DNA of 58,592 nucleotides from Kineococcus rubinsiae (GTDB lineage: Bacteria > Actinomycetota > Actinomycetes > Actinomycetales > Kineococcaceae). The stretch is from contig NZ_VWPY01000027.1 of the NCBI RefSeq assembly GCF_011839805.1, positions 1 through 58,592 of the forward strand, in the 5' to 3' direction. A program made the position numbers and the translations under genes. The notes beneath the pieces were generated by a model. That model saw only the letters and a program-made list of their open reading frames with translations, searched no databases and was not told the origin of the DNA. Positions 28,324 to 36,771 of the stretch are shown here, one piece after another (within the stretch, counting starts at the first letter, position 1; every line of letters starts with the position of its first letter).

Positions 28324-29406
28324 GTGCCCATGGACGGACCGCCCCCCACCACCGACCTCCAGGCCATCGTCGCCGCGGCGACGAGCCGGCCCCCCTCCCG
28401 CACGCACGACGTCGAGGGCGACCTCGTGACCGTCGTGATCCCGGCGAAGGACGAGGAGGCTGCGATCGGGGCCTGCCTGCGCAGCGTGCTCGCCCAGGAC
28501 TGGCCGCACCTGCAGGTCCTCGTGGTCGACGGCGCCTCCAGCGACTCGACGGTGGCCGTCGTGACCGCGCTCGCCGCCCGGGACCCTCGTGTCGAGCTCC
28601 TGGTGAACCCCCGGGGCATCATCCCGGCCTCGCTCAACCTCGCGGTCCGCCACGCGCGCGGGCGGTGGCTCGTGCGCATCGACGCCCATGCCAGCGTCCC
28701 CCCTGACTACGTCCGCACCGCGGTGGCGCACCTGAGCACCGGTCGCTGGGGTGGCGTGGGTGGCCGCAAGGACGGGATCGGCGGAGGCCCGTCCGGCGAC
28801 GCGATCGCCGCTGCGATGGCGTCGCGGTTCGGGGTCGGTGGCTCCACGTACCACCACGGGACGGTGGCGCAGTCCGTGGAGCACATCCCCTTCGGCGCTT
28901 ACCCCCTCTCGGTCGTGCGTGAGCTCGGCGGGTGGGACGAGGACCTCAGGGTCAACCAGGACTTCGAGTTCGACTACCGCGTGCGCTCAGCGGGCCACCA
29001 ACTGCTGTTCGACCCGGCGCTCGTCATCAAGTGGGAGAACCGGCAGACCGTGGCGGCCCTCTTCCAGCAGTACAGGCGCTACGGCCGGGGGAAGGTCAAG
29101 GTGGCGTCCAAGCACCCGCGGTCCCTCCGCCCTCGGCACCTGGCAGCGCCGGCACTCGTCCTCCTGCTGGCCACCGCCGCGGCGGCGGGAACAGTGCGCC
29201 CCCGGGTCGGACTGGGGCTGGCTGCTCCCTACGGCCTGGCCCTCGCCGTCGCCACAGCGCGGACGGCACCGCAGGTCTCGGGTGCAGGACAGCGAGCCCG
29301 GCTTGTCGCCGCGTTCGCCGCCATGCACGTCGGCTGGGGACTCGGCTTCTACCAAGGCCTGCGAGACGTGGCCGTCTCGCGCGGGACGCGGTCGAACGCA
29401 GGGTGA
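28324..29406 (+). CDS. GT2 glycosyltransferase, ExoA-like
   Basis: The 360-residue membrane-associated family 2 transferase resembles succinoglycan ExoA-type proteins. The GT-A fold starts at VTVVIPAKDEEAAIGACLRS (36-54). LVVDGASSDST, RIDAHA (119-124, metal site) and NQDFEFDYRVRSAG (211-224) are visible. Three hydrophobic helices follow at about 272-290, 297-313 and 326-345. GTG at 28324 is chosen over the ATG two codons later because AAGGAG lies six bases before it. It starts an operon of four genes with four-base overlaps. It should add a hexose to the lipid-linked repeat unit. Confidence 0.88.
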   Translation: MPMDGPPPTTDLQAIVAAATSRPPSRTHDVEGDLVTVVIPAKDEEAAIGACLRSVLAQDWPHLQVLVVDGASSDSTVAVVTALAARDPRVELLVNPRGIIPASLNLAVRHARGRWLVRIDAHASVPPDYVRTAVAHLSTGRWGGVGGRKDGIGGGPSGDAIAAAMASRFGVGGSTYHHGTVAQSVEHIPFGAYPLSVVRELGGWDEDLRVNQDFEFDYRVRSAGHQLLFDPALVIKWENRQTVAALFQQYRRYGRGKVKVASKHPRSLRPRHLAAPALVLLLATAAAAGTVRPRVGLGLAAPYGLALAVATARTAPQVSGAGQRARLVAAFAAMHVGWGLGFYQGLRDVAVSRGTRSNAG

Positions 29407-30878
29407 CCACCGTGGAGACCGCCGGCGGTGGTGACCTCCGCCGGGCCGCAGCCTCGGGAACCGTGTGGCAGGGGGCCGCCTACGTGGGCGGCAAGGCCGT
29501 GGTGGCGGTCAGCACCGTCGTCCTCGCTCGCCTGCTGGCCCCCGAGGCCTTCGGCGTGGTCGCGCTCGCGACCGTCTTCATCAGCTACGCCGACGTCGTC
29601 TCCGACCTGGGGGTGGCCCAGGCGGTCATCTACCGTCCGGGGGTGGCCGGCGTGGTCCGCGCGGCGACAGCCTGCTCCCTGCTCTTCGGTCTGTTCCTCA
29701 GCGGCGGCGCACTGCTGCTCGCTGCACCGATCGCCACCTACTTCGGGGACCCGCAGGTCGCACCGCTGGTGCGCATGCTCTCCGTCGCGCTGCTGGCGGG
29801 TGCGGCAGCTTCGGTGCCGCAAGCTCTGCTGCGCCGGGACCTGCGGTTCCGCACCCTGGGCGTGCTCGCTCTGGCTCAGGCCCTGTGCACGGGCGGCGTC
29901 GCCGTCGTCCTCGCCCTGCGCGGTGCGGGACCCACCGCCATCGTCACGGGCAGCGTCGTCGGGGCCTGCATCTACGCCGGTCTCGCCTGGACGACCTGCC
30001 GGGCTCGGGCGGCTCACACTGGCGCACGAGTGCGACGCTCCGACCTGCGCCTGGTCCTCGCCTACGGACTTCCGGTGGCCGGTGGCATGCTGCTCGCCAA
30101 GCTGGTCGCTGACATCGACTACCTCGTCGTGGGACGGCAGCAGGGCGTCGAGCAGCTGGGGTTGTACACGCTGGCCTTCCGGGTGCCCGAGCTCATCATC
30201 ATCAACGCCTTCTTCGTCGTCTCCTCCGTCACCTTCCCCCTCTACGCCCGTGCGAGCGGTGACCCGGTGCGCATGCGCCGCGGCTACCTCAGCAGCGTCC
30301 GTGCGCAGAGCGTGTACGGGCTCTGCGCCGGCGCCGGTCTGGCCGTCTTGTCACCTGCGGTGGTTCCTATCGTGCTGGGGAGCCAGTGGCGAGGAGCGGT
30401 GGTGCCGATGGCGCTGCTGGCGATCTACGCCGCTCTCCGCTCGCTGGGAGCCGGGACGAACGACGTCTACAAGGCCATGGGTCGGCCGCGGATCATCCTG
30501 GTCGTGGCGAGCATCCGACTCGCCGTGCTCGCGACCGTGCTCGTGGTCGTGGCGCGGTGGGGCATCGTGGCCGTGGCCGTGGCTCAGGTCGCTGCAGCAG
30601 CGGCCTTCGTCGTCCTCATGCAGGGCGTGGCGATGAGGCTGCTGGGTCTGCGCACCGGAGAACTGGTGCGCGCCGTCGCGCCGTCGCTGGCCGCGGGTTC
30701 AGCCGTCGCCCTCACGTGCGGGGCCGTGCTCCTGGTCCCCGTCGGAGACGCCGTGCACCTGGCGATGGCCGTTCCTCTCGCTGTCGGGGCGGCCGCCGCA
30801 GCCCTGCACCTGACTGCTCCGACGTTCCTGCCCGGAAACGTGGCGCTGCTGCGGCGCCGGAAGGTGGCGACCACATGA
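29403..30878 (+). CDS. Wzx-type polysaccharide flippase
   Basis: The 491-residue protein has about 12-14 hydrophobic segments and belongs to the MOP/PST flippase superfamily. It begins with the typical TVWQGAAYVGGKAVVAVSTVVLARLLAPEAFGVVALATVF. GVEQLGLYTLAFRVPELIIIN is a further family hallmark (loop between TM8 and TM9). It would move undecaprenyl-linked repeat units across the membrane. The GTG start overlaps the GT2 stop (GTGA). A second GTG nine bases later is an alternative. Confidence 0.88.
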   Translation: MTTVETAGGGDLRRAAASGTVWQGAAYVGGKAVVAVSTVVLARLLAPEAFGVVALATVFISYADVVSDLGVAQAVIYRPGVAGVVRAATACSLLFGLFLSGGALLLAAPIATYFGDPQVAPLVRMLSVALLAGAAASVPQALLRRDLRFRTLGVLALAQALCTGGVAVVLALRGAGPTAIVTGSVVGACIYAGLAWTTCRARAAHTGARVRRSDLRLVLAYGLPVAGGMLLAKLVADIDYLVVGRQQGVEQLGLYTLAFRVPELIIINAFFVVSSVTFPLYARASGDPVRMRRGYLSSVRAQSVYGLCAGAGLAVLSPAVVPIVLGSQWRGAVVPMALLAIYAALRSLGAGTNDVYKAMGRPRIILVVASIRLAVLATVLVVVARWGIVAVAVAQVAAAAAFVVLMQGVAMRLLGLRTGELVRAVAPSLAAGSAVALTCGAVLLVPVGDAVHLAMAVPLAVGAAAAALHLTAPTFLPGNVALLRRRKVATT

Positions 30879-32023
30879 TCGACCGGGACCGCGACACGAG
30901 CACCCGAACCACTCCGCCGAGTCCGGGGTTCAGGCCGGGTCAGCCTCGCGGGGACACCGACGGGGAGGCCCGGCGTTCCGTGCAGCAAGCCCTTGCCGCC
31001 CTCGAGTCGGAGGGGGTTCCGCACTGCCTGCGCAACGGTGGGCTGCCGGATCAGCTGGGCAACCAGGAGGACGTGGACGTGCTCGTTCCCGCCCGGCACC
31101 GGGCGGCTGCGGTGCAAGCCCTGCGCGCCGCCGGATGGCTGCACTGGCGAGCGCCCGGCCACTCGGGACACGACTTCCTCCTGGTCTGCACGCCAGAGGG
31201 GACGTGGATCAAGCTCGACCTGGTCACCCGCCTCCGCTACGGCAGCAGGGAGGAGCCCGTTGACGGTGTCGTGGCGCGCCGGACTCACAAGGACGGGGTC
31301 TGGTGCGCGGCTGAGCTGGATGTCGACCGGCATCAGCAGGAGCGGCGCGACGGACAGCGGGAGGTCGTCTCACGGCCGGAGCGGTGGCGGAGGCGCGGGC
31401 CGGTCTCGCTGCGGCGGCAGGGCCCCGTCATCGCCCTCGTCGGGCCGGACGGCGCCGGCAAGGGCACCGTGGTCGAAGGCCTGCGACAGACGTTGCCGGT
31501 GGCGGTGACGATCGTGTACCTCGGCGACCACGGCGGGTCGTCAGGCACCGCAGGACGCGGAGCAGCACGTCCGGGTACTGACGTCGCGCGCGCGCCATCG
31601 CGCCCAGCGGGGGCCGCTCGCGAAGCCGCCTTCGTCCTGCGCAAGCACCTGCGGCTGGCACGCCCCCTCGTGAGGGCACACGTGGCCGCCTGGCGCGGCC
31701 ACGTCGTCCTGTGTGACCGGCACCCGCTCGACGCCGTCGCGGTGCGTCCCCCGAGGGGCGCGCTCGCCGGCGCCCTGGAGGCCGTCCTGGCTCGCGTCAC
31801 GGGGCCGCAGCTCGACGCGCTGCTGGTGCTCGACGCCCCAGGGGCGGTCCTCTTCGAACGCAAGGGCGAACACTCGCCCGCCGTCCTCGAAGGGTGGCGA
31901 CAGGGCTACCGCTCGCTGCCGCGCGCCATCGTCGTCGACACGCTGCCAGGTCCCGAGGCGACCCTGCGCAGCGTCCGACAGCTGTCGTGGGCGGCAGCCG
32001 TGCGACGCAGGGAGGCCACGTGA
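30875..32023 (+). CDS. Nucleotidyltransferase-like/thymidylate-kinase-like fusion
   Basis: The 382-residue protein joins two modules. Residues about 35-150 resemble a minimal nucleotidyltransferase: GGLPDQLGNQEDVDVLV carries two candidate metal carboxylates (Asp66, Asp68) and IKLDLVTRL a third (Asp115). Residues 183-380 form a P-loop kinase with VIALVGPDGAGKGT (Walker A about 190-198) and a CDRHPLDAVAV DR motif, like thymidylate kinase. A housekeeping tmk is not expected here. Location in the wzx operon, with ATGA overlap to the flippase, suggests it phosphorylates or activates a sugar, polyol or repeat unit. The substrate is unknown. Confidence 0.75.
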   Translation: MIDRDRDTSTRTTPPSPGFRPGQPRGDTDGEARRSVQQALAALESEGVPHCLRNGGLPDQLGNQEDVDVLVPARHRAAAVQALRAAGWLHWRAPGHSGHDFLLVCTPEGTWIKLDLVTRLRYGSREEPVDGVVARRTHKDGVWCAAELDVDRHQQERRDGQREVVSRPERWRRRGPVSLRRQGPVIALVGPDGAGKGTVVEGLRQTLPVAVTIVYLGDHGGSSGTAGRGAARPGTDVARAPSRPAGAAREAAFVLRKHLRLARPLVRAHVAAWRGHVVLCDRHPLDAVAVRPPRGALAGALEAVLARVTGPQLDALLVLDAPGAVLFERKGEHSPAVLEGWRQGYRSLPRAIVVDTLPGPEATLRSVRQLSWAAAVRRREAT

Positions 32024-33123
32024 ACGCGCCCGTCCCCTTGCCGGGGACCGGGTCCGACGTGGTCGCCCCACTGCCCCCGGGTGCCGCACCCGCGCACGTC
32101 CTGCTGCGCACGCTCCGGAGGGAGACACTGCTGGTCGCGGCCCGGACCAGCTTCGCACCGGGCCCAGCCCCGACGCGCCTGCGCGCCCCGCGCTTGGCCG
32201 GAGGCGTCCGCGAAGGCGCTCGGCGGGCGCTCGGAGCCGGGTGGATCACCTCGACCGACCTCACTGAGAGCACTGCGGTCGCGACGGTGTTGCGGCACCT
32301 CCGAGCAGGTCGGGTCAGCGCCCCCGCGATCGGCGCTGACGGGTCCGCGCGCTGGACGTTCGAGGCGGGCACGCGCCGGCTCGTGCTGCGGCTCGGGAAG
32401 GCGGACAGCGCCGCCGATCCACGCCGCGCACAGCACGTCCTGAGGTCGCTGGAGCTCTGCGGCGTGGACGGCGTCCCACGCATCGTCGACGCCGGTTCGG
32501 TCGAGGGGCTGGGCTGGACGGCCGAGACCCTCCTGCCCGGCCACCGACCCCGGCAGCTCGGGAAGGCGCTCGTGCGAGACATCGCCACCTTCCTGAGCGG
32601 GCTGCCCACGAGCACCGTGCAGTTCACCGCACGGACCGATGCAGAGGTGCTGGCACGCGCGCACCCGAACCGGCGCGCACAGCTGCTGGACGTGGCGGAC
32701 CGGTTGGCCGATCACCCGCTCGCCGCGAACCCCGTGGTCCGTCATGGTGATCTCTGGCTCGGCAACTGCCTGCGCGACCGACGCGGGAGGTTGAGCGGCG
32801 TCGTCGACTGGGACGCCTCGACGCCGGCCGGGCTGCCTGGCGCTGACCTGCTGCACCTGATCGCCACGGACGTCCGGCTGCGGCGGAGGTCATCCCTGGG
32901 GGACGTCTGGCGGACCGCGCCCTGGGAGGGTGCCGCCTTCCTGGCGCCGGCCCAGTCCCAGTGGCCGCAGTGGGCCCACGAGGCGGACGCCCGGCGGGCG
33001 GTCGGAACGAGCTGGTGGTTGTCCCAGGTGGCCGCAGACCTCAACCGCGCCCCACAACGCGCATCCGACGTGCGCTGGTGGAGATCCAACGTGGCGTCCG
33101 TGCTGGACGCGGTGGCGCGCTGA
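32020..33123 (+). CDS. APH-fold phosphotransferase
   Basis: The 367-residue protein has the aminoglycoside-phosphotransferase/choline-kinase fold. The N-lobe strand TRRLVLRLGKADSAADPR holds the ATP lysine. RHGDLWLGNCL (Brenner motif HGDxxxxN, residues 242-249) gives the catalytic Asp, and VVDWDAS (262-268) the metal Asp. The first 75 residues are extra. GTG overlaps the previous stop (GTGA). It could phosphorylate a sugar, polyol or lipid-linked glycan. A resistance role is unlikely from the context. Confidence 0.8.
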   Translation: MNAPVPLPGTGSDVVAPLPPGAAPAHVLLRTLRRETLLVAARTSFAPGPAPTRLRAPRLAGGVREGARRALGAGWITSTDLTESTAVATVLRHLRAGRVSAPAIGADGSARWTFEAGTRRLVLRLGKADSAADPRRAQHVLRSLELCGVDGVPRIVDAGSVEGLGWTAETLLPGHRPRQLGKALVRDIATFLSGLPTSTVQFTARTDAEVLARAHPNRRAQLLDVADRLADHPLAANPVVRHGDLWLGNCLRDRRGRLSGVVDWDASTPAGLPGADLLHLIATDVRLRRRSSLGDVWRTAPWEGAAFLAPAQSQWPQWAHEADARRAVGTSWWLSQVAADLNRAPQRASDVRWWRSNVASVLDAVAR

Positions 33124-33144
33124 GCAGCCACCGGGGTGAACCGG

Positions 33145-34341
33145 TCAGCCGGCGCCATAGCGAGCGGCGGTGACGTTGCGAGGGACGAGGGCAGCGTTCG
33201 GCGGTCGCAACCGCGCCGAAGGCCTGAGCCGAGGGTCGAACGAGAAGTTGCCTCCCCCGTCCGCCAGTCCCGCAGTCGCCTCCTCGAGGACGCCCGCGGA
33301 TCGCCACCCGATGTTGTCGCGCACCACGTTCGCGCGCCCCGTGAGGGAGAAGCTCGTGACGTTCGCCCGGTCACGAGCAGCGTGCACCATGATGTTCCGC
33401 TCGACCACGACGTTCGAGGTGTCCCAGGCCAGCTGCACGTTCGACGGACCGGTGTTGTCCACCATGGTGTTGTAGCGCAGCACGATGTTCGCGACCGCCG
33501 CACCTCCGGGCTCCTCGGGGCCCACCTTGACGGCTCGCCCGTTCAGGCTGCCCACGAGGAGGCAGTCCTCGACGACACCACCGCCCGTCCCGCAGTTCAG
33601 GTAGACGAGGTGGTCCTGGTTCGTGCCGTTGGCACGGTGCGTGTCGTGGACGTGCAGGTTCGCGAGCCGGAACCGCACCGGAGCACCCGCCACCAGGACG
33701 GCGGCGAAGGAACGCGCGTTCCACACCTCGGCTTCGACGAACTGCCAGTGCGCCCCACCGACCACCTTGACGAGGTGGTCACGCGGACGCAGTCCTCGGC
33801 GCCAGGTGACGTTCAGCCCCCGGACCGTCCAGAAGTCGGGTTTGTGCAGGCGCAGGAGGCCGTGCAGCACGGGCCGTTCCCCCGGCGCGGCGCGGACGAC
33901 GATGCCCGCCTCGGCCGTTCCACCGTTGAGGGGCACATCCACGTCCTCGAGGTAGTCGCCACCCCAGACGCACAGCTGGTCACCTGGTTCCAAGCGCCGG
34001 AAGGCGGCCGACAAGGTCGCCCACGGGGCCGCGGAGGCTCCCACGGCGCGGTCGTCTCCGCCGGGAGCGACGTGGAAGGTCCTCCGGCCGGACCTCTGGT
34101 CGGCAGTCGCCCCGGTCGTCCCGCCCGGCCTCGAGCCGGACTGCGGACGGAGCGAGTCGGACGTCAGGAGGAGTTCGACCGCCGACGCCAAGGTCGCAGT
34201 CCCCGCGAGCAGGACGGCGCGGCGTCTCGGGGTCACCGGTTCAGGGTCCTGCGGCGCTGGGTGCTCGAGCTCCTGTCGCTCCACCGCCGGGACGGGCGGC
34301 GTGGACGTCGGCGGTACGAGCGTCGTCTGGCCGGACGTCAT
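33145..34341 (-). CDS. Right-handed beta-helix protein, paralogue
   Basis: The 398-residue protein carries a long N-terminal segment and a probable signal/anchor after basic residues (TPRRRAVLLAGTATLASAVELLL, about residues 37-59). A parallel beta-helix core follows to the end. It is closely related to the protein at 26922-27968. Matching blocks are NGTNQDHLVY, LVGSLNGRAVKVGP, IVLRYNTMVDN and TGPSNVQLAWDTS. Location beside GT4 genes suggests a polysaccharide lyase- or epimerase-like role at the surface. Its ATG overlaps the stop of the GT4 gene upstream (ATGA). Confidence 0.82.
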   Translation of the reverse strand: MTSGQTTLVPPTSTPPVPAVERQELEHPAPQDPEPVTPRRRAVLLAGTATLASAVELLLTSDSLRPQSGSRPGGTTGATADQRSGRRTFHVAPGGDDRAVGASAAPWATLSAAFRRLEPGDQLCVWGGDYLEDVDVPLNGGTAEAGIVVRAAPGERPVLHGLLRLHKPDFWTVRGLNVTWRRGLRPRDHLVKVVGGAHWQFVEAEVWNARSFAAVLVAGAPVRFRLANLHVHDTHRANGTNQDHLVYLNCGTGGGVVEDCLLVGSLNGRAVKVGPEEPGGAAVANIVLRYNTMVDNTGPSNVQLAWDTSNVVVERNIMVHAARDRANVTSFSLTGRANVVRDNIGWRSAGVLEEATAGLADGGGNFSFDPRLRPSARLRPPNAALVPRNVTAARYGAG

Positions 34342-35501
34342 CGGCTCGCCGTCTCGATCGCCGCCGCCCGCAGGAGGCGGTCGAACTCCTGCGCCGCGGA
34401 CTGCCAGGACCGCCGTGGCGCGGCCCCCCCCTCGAGCGCGGCAGCCGCGGCCATCCGCGTGGCCGGATCGGTGAGGAGCGCCACCACTGCTTCCGCGACC
34501 TCCGCCGATGTCGACCGGACGAGCAGGGCAGGCGTCGGGCTGTGCCCGCGGGACGACTCGACAGAGGCGACGACGGGTCGGCCGGCGCCGAGCGCCTCGG
34601 CCACGGTGTTCTTCGTCCCCCGTCCCGTCCGGCCAGGGTAGACGGCCACGTGAGCGCTGCGGAACACCTCGACCACGTCGGGGACATCGCCACGCACCTC
34701 GACTCCCGCCCCCGCCAGGGAGAGGACGTCCGCGGTGGGACGCCGACCGGCCACGACCAGCCGCACGCCGGGGACCTCTCGACGCACGAGCGGCAGCACC
34801 TCGTGCACCAGCACGTCGAGGGCTTCCACGTTCGGCGGGTAGTCGAGGGAACCCACGAAGGCGACGGTCGCGGGCGGACCCGCGGCGCCGTCGTCGTCGC
34901 CCGGAGAAGCGGTGCCGTTTGGCACCGCGACCACTCGTGCTCCGCTCCGCTCCGCCCAGGTCCGGGCGTCGCCGGCGTTGACGACGACCACGGAGCTGGC
35001 CCGGTCGACCAGACGATCCTCGAGGCGTGCGGCGCGTCTCGACTGGACGAGGTCGTAGGTGCGGGCCAACCCGCGGCGGTGAGCTGCCCGCTCTGCCCAG
35101 TACGCCGACCACGGGTCGACGGCGTGGGCCACCACCGGCCCCTCGACAGCGTCGAGCTGACCGAAGACGTGCAGGCCGTGCAGGTAGGTGACGTCCGCTT
35201 CGGCGCTCAGGCTTCGCACCACCTCCCGCGACACCTGCCGTTGCCACGTCGCCCGAGGCAGCCGGGTGAAGGGCTGGTGGAGCAGCGCTGGAAGCCTTCC
35301 CCGGACGGGGAGCCTGACGACCGAGTGCAGCCGCTCCCGCAGGCCGGGGTCGACGGGCACCGGACGGTCGTCGAAGTAGGCGAGGTCGATGCGCACGTCC
35401 TCTGGCAGGTTCTGCAGCAGGTGGCAGGAGATCATCGTCGAGCCGTTCCCGTACCGCGCGTCCGTGCTGGGAGGGCTCTCGGCGAGGCAGAAGACCCTCA
35501 C
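34338..35501 (-). CDS. GT4 glycosyltransferase
   Basis: The 387-residue family 4 (GT-B) transferase begins MRVFCLAESPPSTDARYGNG. The donor-binding half contains VAFVGSLDYPPNVEALDVLV, VAGRRPTADVL and VYPGRTGRGTKNTVAEALGAGRPVVAS, the GxGxKNxxxEAxxxGxPVV variant found in some exopolysaccharide transferases. The acceptor and sugar are unknown. It starts at ATG 35501, overlaps the beta-helix gene downstream and follows another GT4 gene. Confidence 0.88.
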   Translation of the reverse strand: MRVFCLAESPPSTDARYGNGSTMISCHLLQNLPEDVRIDLAYFDDRPVPVDPGLRERLHSVVRLPVRGRLPALLHQPFTRLPRATWQRQVSREVVRSLSAEADVTYLHGLHVFGQLDAVEGPVVAHAVDPWSAYWAERAAHRRGLARTYDLVQSRRAARLEDRLVDRASSVVVVNAGDARTWAERSGARVVAVPNGTASPGDDDGAAGPPATVAFVGSLDYPPNVEALDVLVHEVLPLVRREVPGVRLVVAGRRPTADVLSLAGAGVEVRGDVPDVVEVFRSAHVAVYPGRTGRGTKNTVAEALGAGRPVVASVESSRGHSPTPALLVRSTSAEVAEAVVALLTDPATRMAAAAALEGGAAPRRSWQSAAQEFDRLLRAAAIETASR

Positions 35502-36682
35502 ACGTCCCGCCCGGCGGGCAGGAGGGGCGGCGAGCCCCCGACGCGCGGCGCCCGCCGCGGACGGGCCCGGGCGGCAGCCGCGTACTCATCGAGGAGGTGA
35601 CTCCTCAGGACCGGCAGGTCCAGCTCCTCCTCGGCTCGCTGACGCGCCGACGTCCCCATGCGGCGCCGCAGCTCAGGGTCGTCGTGGAGGCGTTCGAGGG
35701 CGTCAGCCAGGGCAGAGACGTCATGGCTGGGGACGACGAAGCCGTCGACGCCGTGACGCACGACGTCGGGGTTCGCACCGACCGCCGTCACCACGACAGG
35801 GAGCCCGCTCGCCATCGCCTCGTCGATCGCGATCGGCTGGCCCTCCCAGTGGCTGGGGAGGACGAAGCAGCTGGCGCGGTGCAGGGCGTCGCGCACGCCC
35901 GCGGCATCCAGAGATCCGTGCAGCCGCACGGTGAGACCCGATCGTGCGACGACGTCCCGCAGACGTCCCGCCTCCTCCTCGCCGACCTCGTGACCACCTC
36001 CCACGACGTCCAGTTCGATGTCGTTGCCTCGCGCTCGGGCGAGGGCCAGCGCGTCGACCAGGTCCTCCAGGCCCTTGCGGCGGCTCAGCGTCCCCACGTA
36101 CACCGGCCAGGCGCCGGGGGCGTCCGGGGACGCCACGTCGAACGTGGCGACGTCGACCGCGTTGTGCACCGTCGTCACCGGTGTTGCAGGCAGCGACGCC
36201 CGGAGAGCCACACGTCCCGGTTCGGCGACCGCGATCATCCGGTCGACCGTCGCGCCGAGGACGTGGAGCAGGACTCGGTAGGTGGTGGAGGGCTGGAACG
36301 CCTCCTCTCGCCCCGAGTTCAGACGTCCCGAGTGCACGTGACAGACGACCGCGGCTCCGGAGGTCCTCGCGGCAGCGCACAGCAGGACGGCGCGAAGCAG
36401 CGGAAGGCTCGGCAGGAGTGCCGTCTGGACGTGGACCACATCGACCTTGCGCGCAGCGACGCCGACCCGCAGTGCATCTGCCACGACGTTGCGCGCGTTC
36501 TCGAAGGTCGCGCGCCCGGCCGCTCGTCCGGCACGCCTCGTGGTGTTCACCAGGGAGAACTCCACATGCTCCCGGAGGTCGGCGTCCCCGAGGAGGTTCT
36601 CCACGAAACTCGCGATTCCGCCGCGCGCCGGAGCAGCCTGACCGACGAGGAGGACTCGTGTAACTGCACGTAGCGGTTTCAT
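35498..36682 (-). CDS. GT4 glycosyltransferase
   Basis: The protein is a family 4 transferase with an N-terminal VLLVGQAAPARGGIASFVENLL. The donor-binding half shows VYVGTLSRRKGLEDLVDAL and SHWEGQPIAIDEAMASGLPVV, containing the E-x7-E pair of GT4. Start choice: ATG at 36682 gives 394 aa and has ACGGAG very close upstream. A TTG at 36694 would add four residues. It is divergent to the Wzy gene across a 90-base, relatively A+T-rich region that must hold both promoters. Confidence 0.88.
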   Translation of the reverse strand: MKPLRAVTRVLLVGQAAPARGGIASFVENLLGDADLREHVEFSLVNTTRRAGRAAGRATFENARNVVADALRVGVAARKVDVVHVQTALLPSLPLLRAVLLCAAARTSGAAVVCHVHSGRLNSGREEAFQPSTTYRVLLHVLGATVDRMIAVAEPGRVALRASLPATPVTTVHNAVDVATFDVASPDAPGAWPVYVGTLSRRKGLEDLVDALALARARGNDIELDVVGGGHEVGEEEAGRLRDVVARSGLTVRLHGSLDAAGVRDALHRASCFVLPSHWEGQPIAIDEAMASGLPVVVTAVGANPDVVRHGVDGFVVPSHDVSALADALERLHDDPELRRRMGTSARQRAEEELDLPVLRSHLLDEYAAAARARPRRAPRVGGSPPLLPAGRDV

Positions 36683-36771
36683 ACTCTCCGTCAATTCGCA
36701 GCTGTCTTCGAGAATTCACATCCCGTCAACCCTTCACTCATCTAGCCTAACCAGTCGTGAGGGGGGTGGAC

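Noticed and set aside
32020-33123. Antibiotic-resistance role for the APH-fold protein
   Set aside because: The fold is shared by sugar, choline and other kinases, and the gene is embedded in a polysaccharide operon.
33136-34641. A plus-strand open frame opposite the second beta-helix gene
   Set aside because: The minus-strand protein matches its paralogue block by block. The plus-strand product has no recognisable domain.
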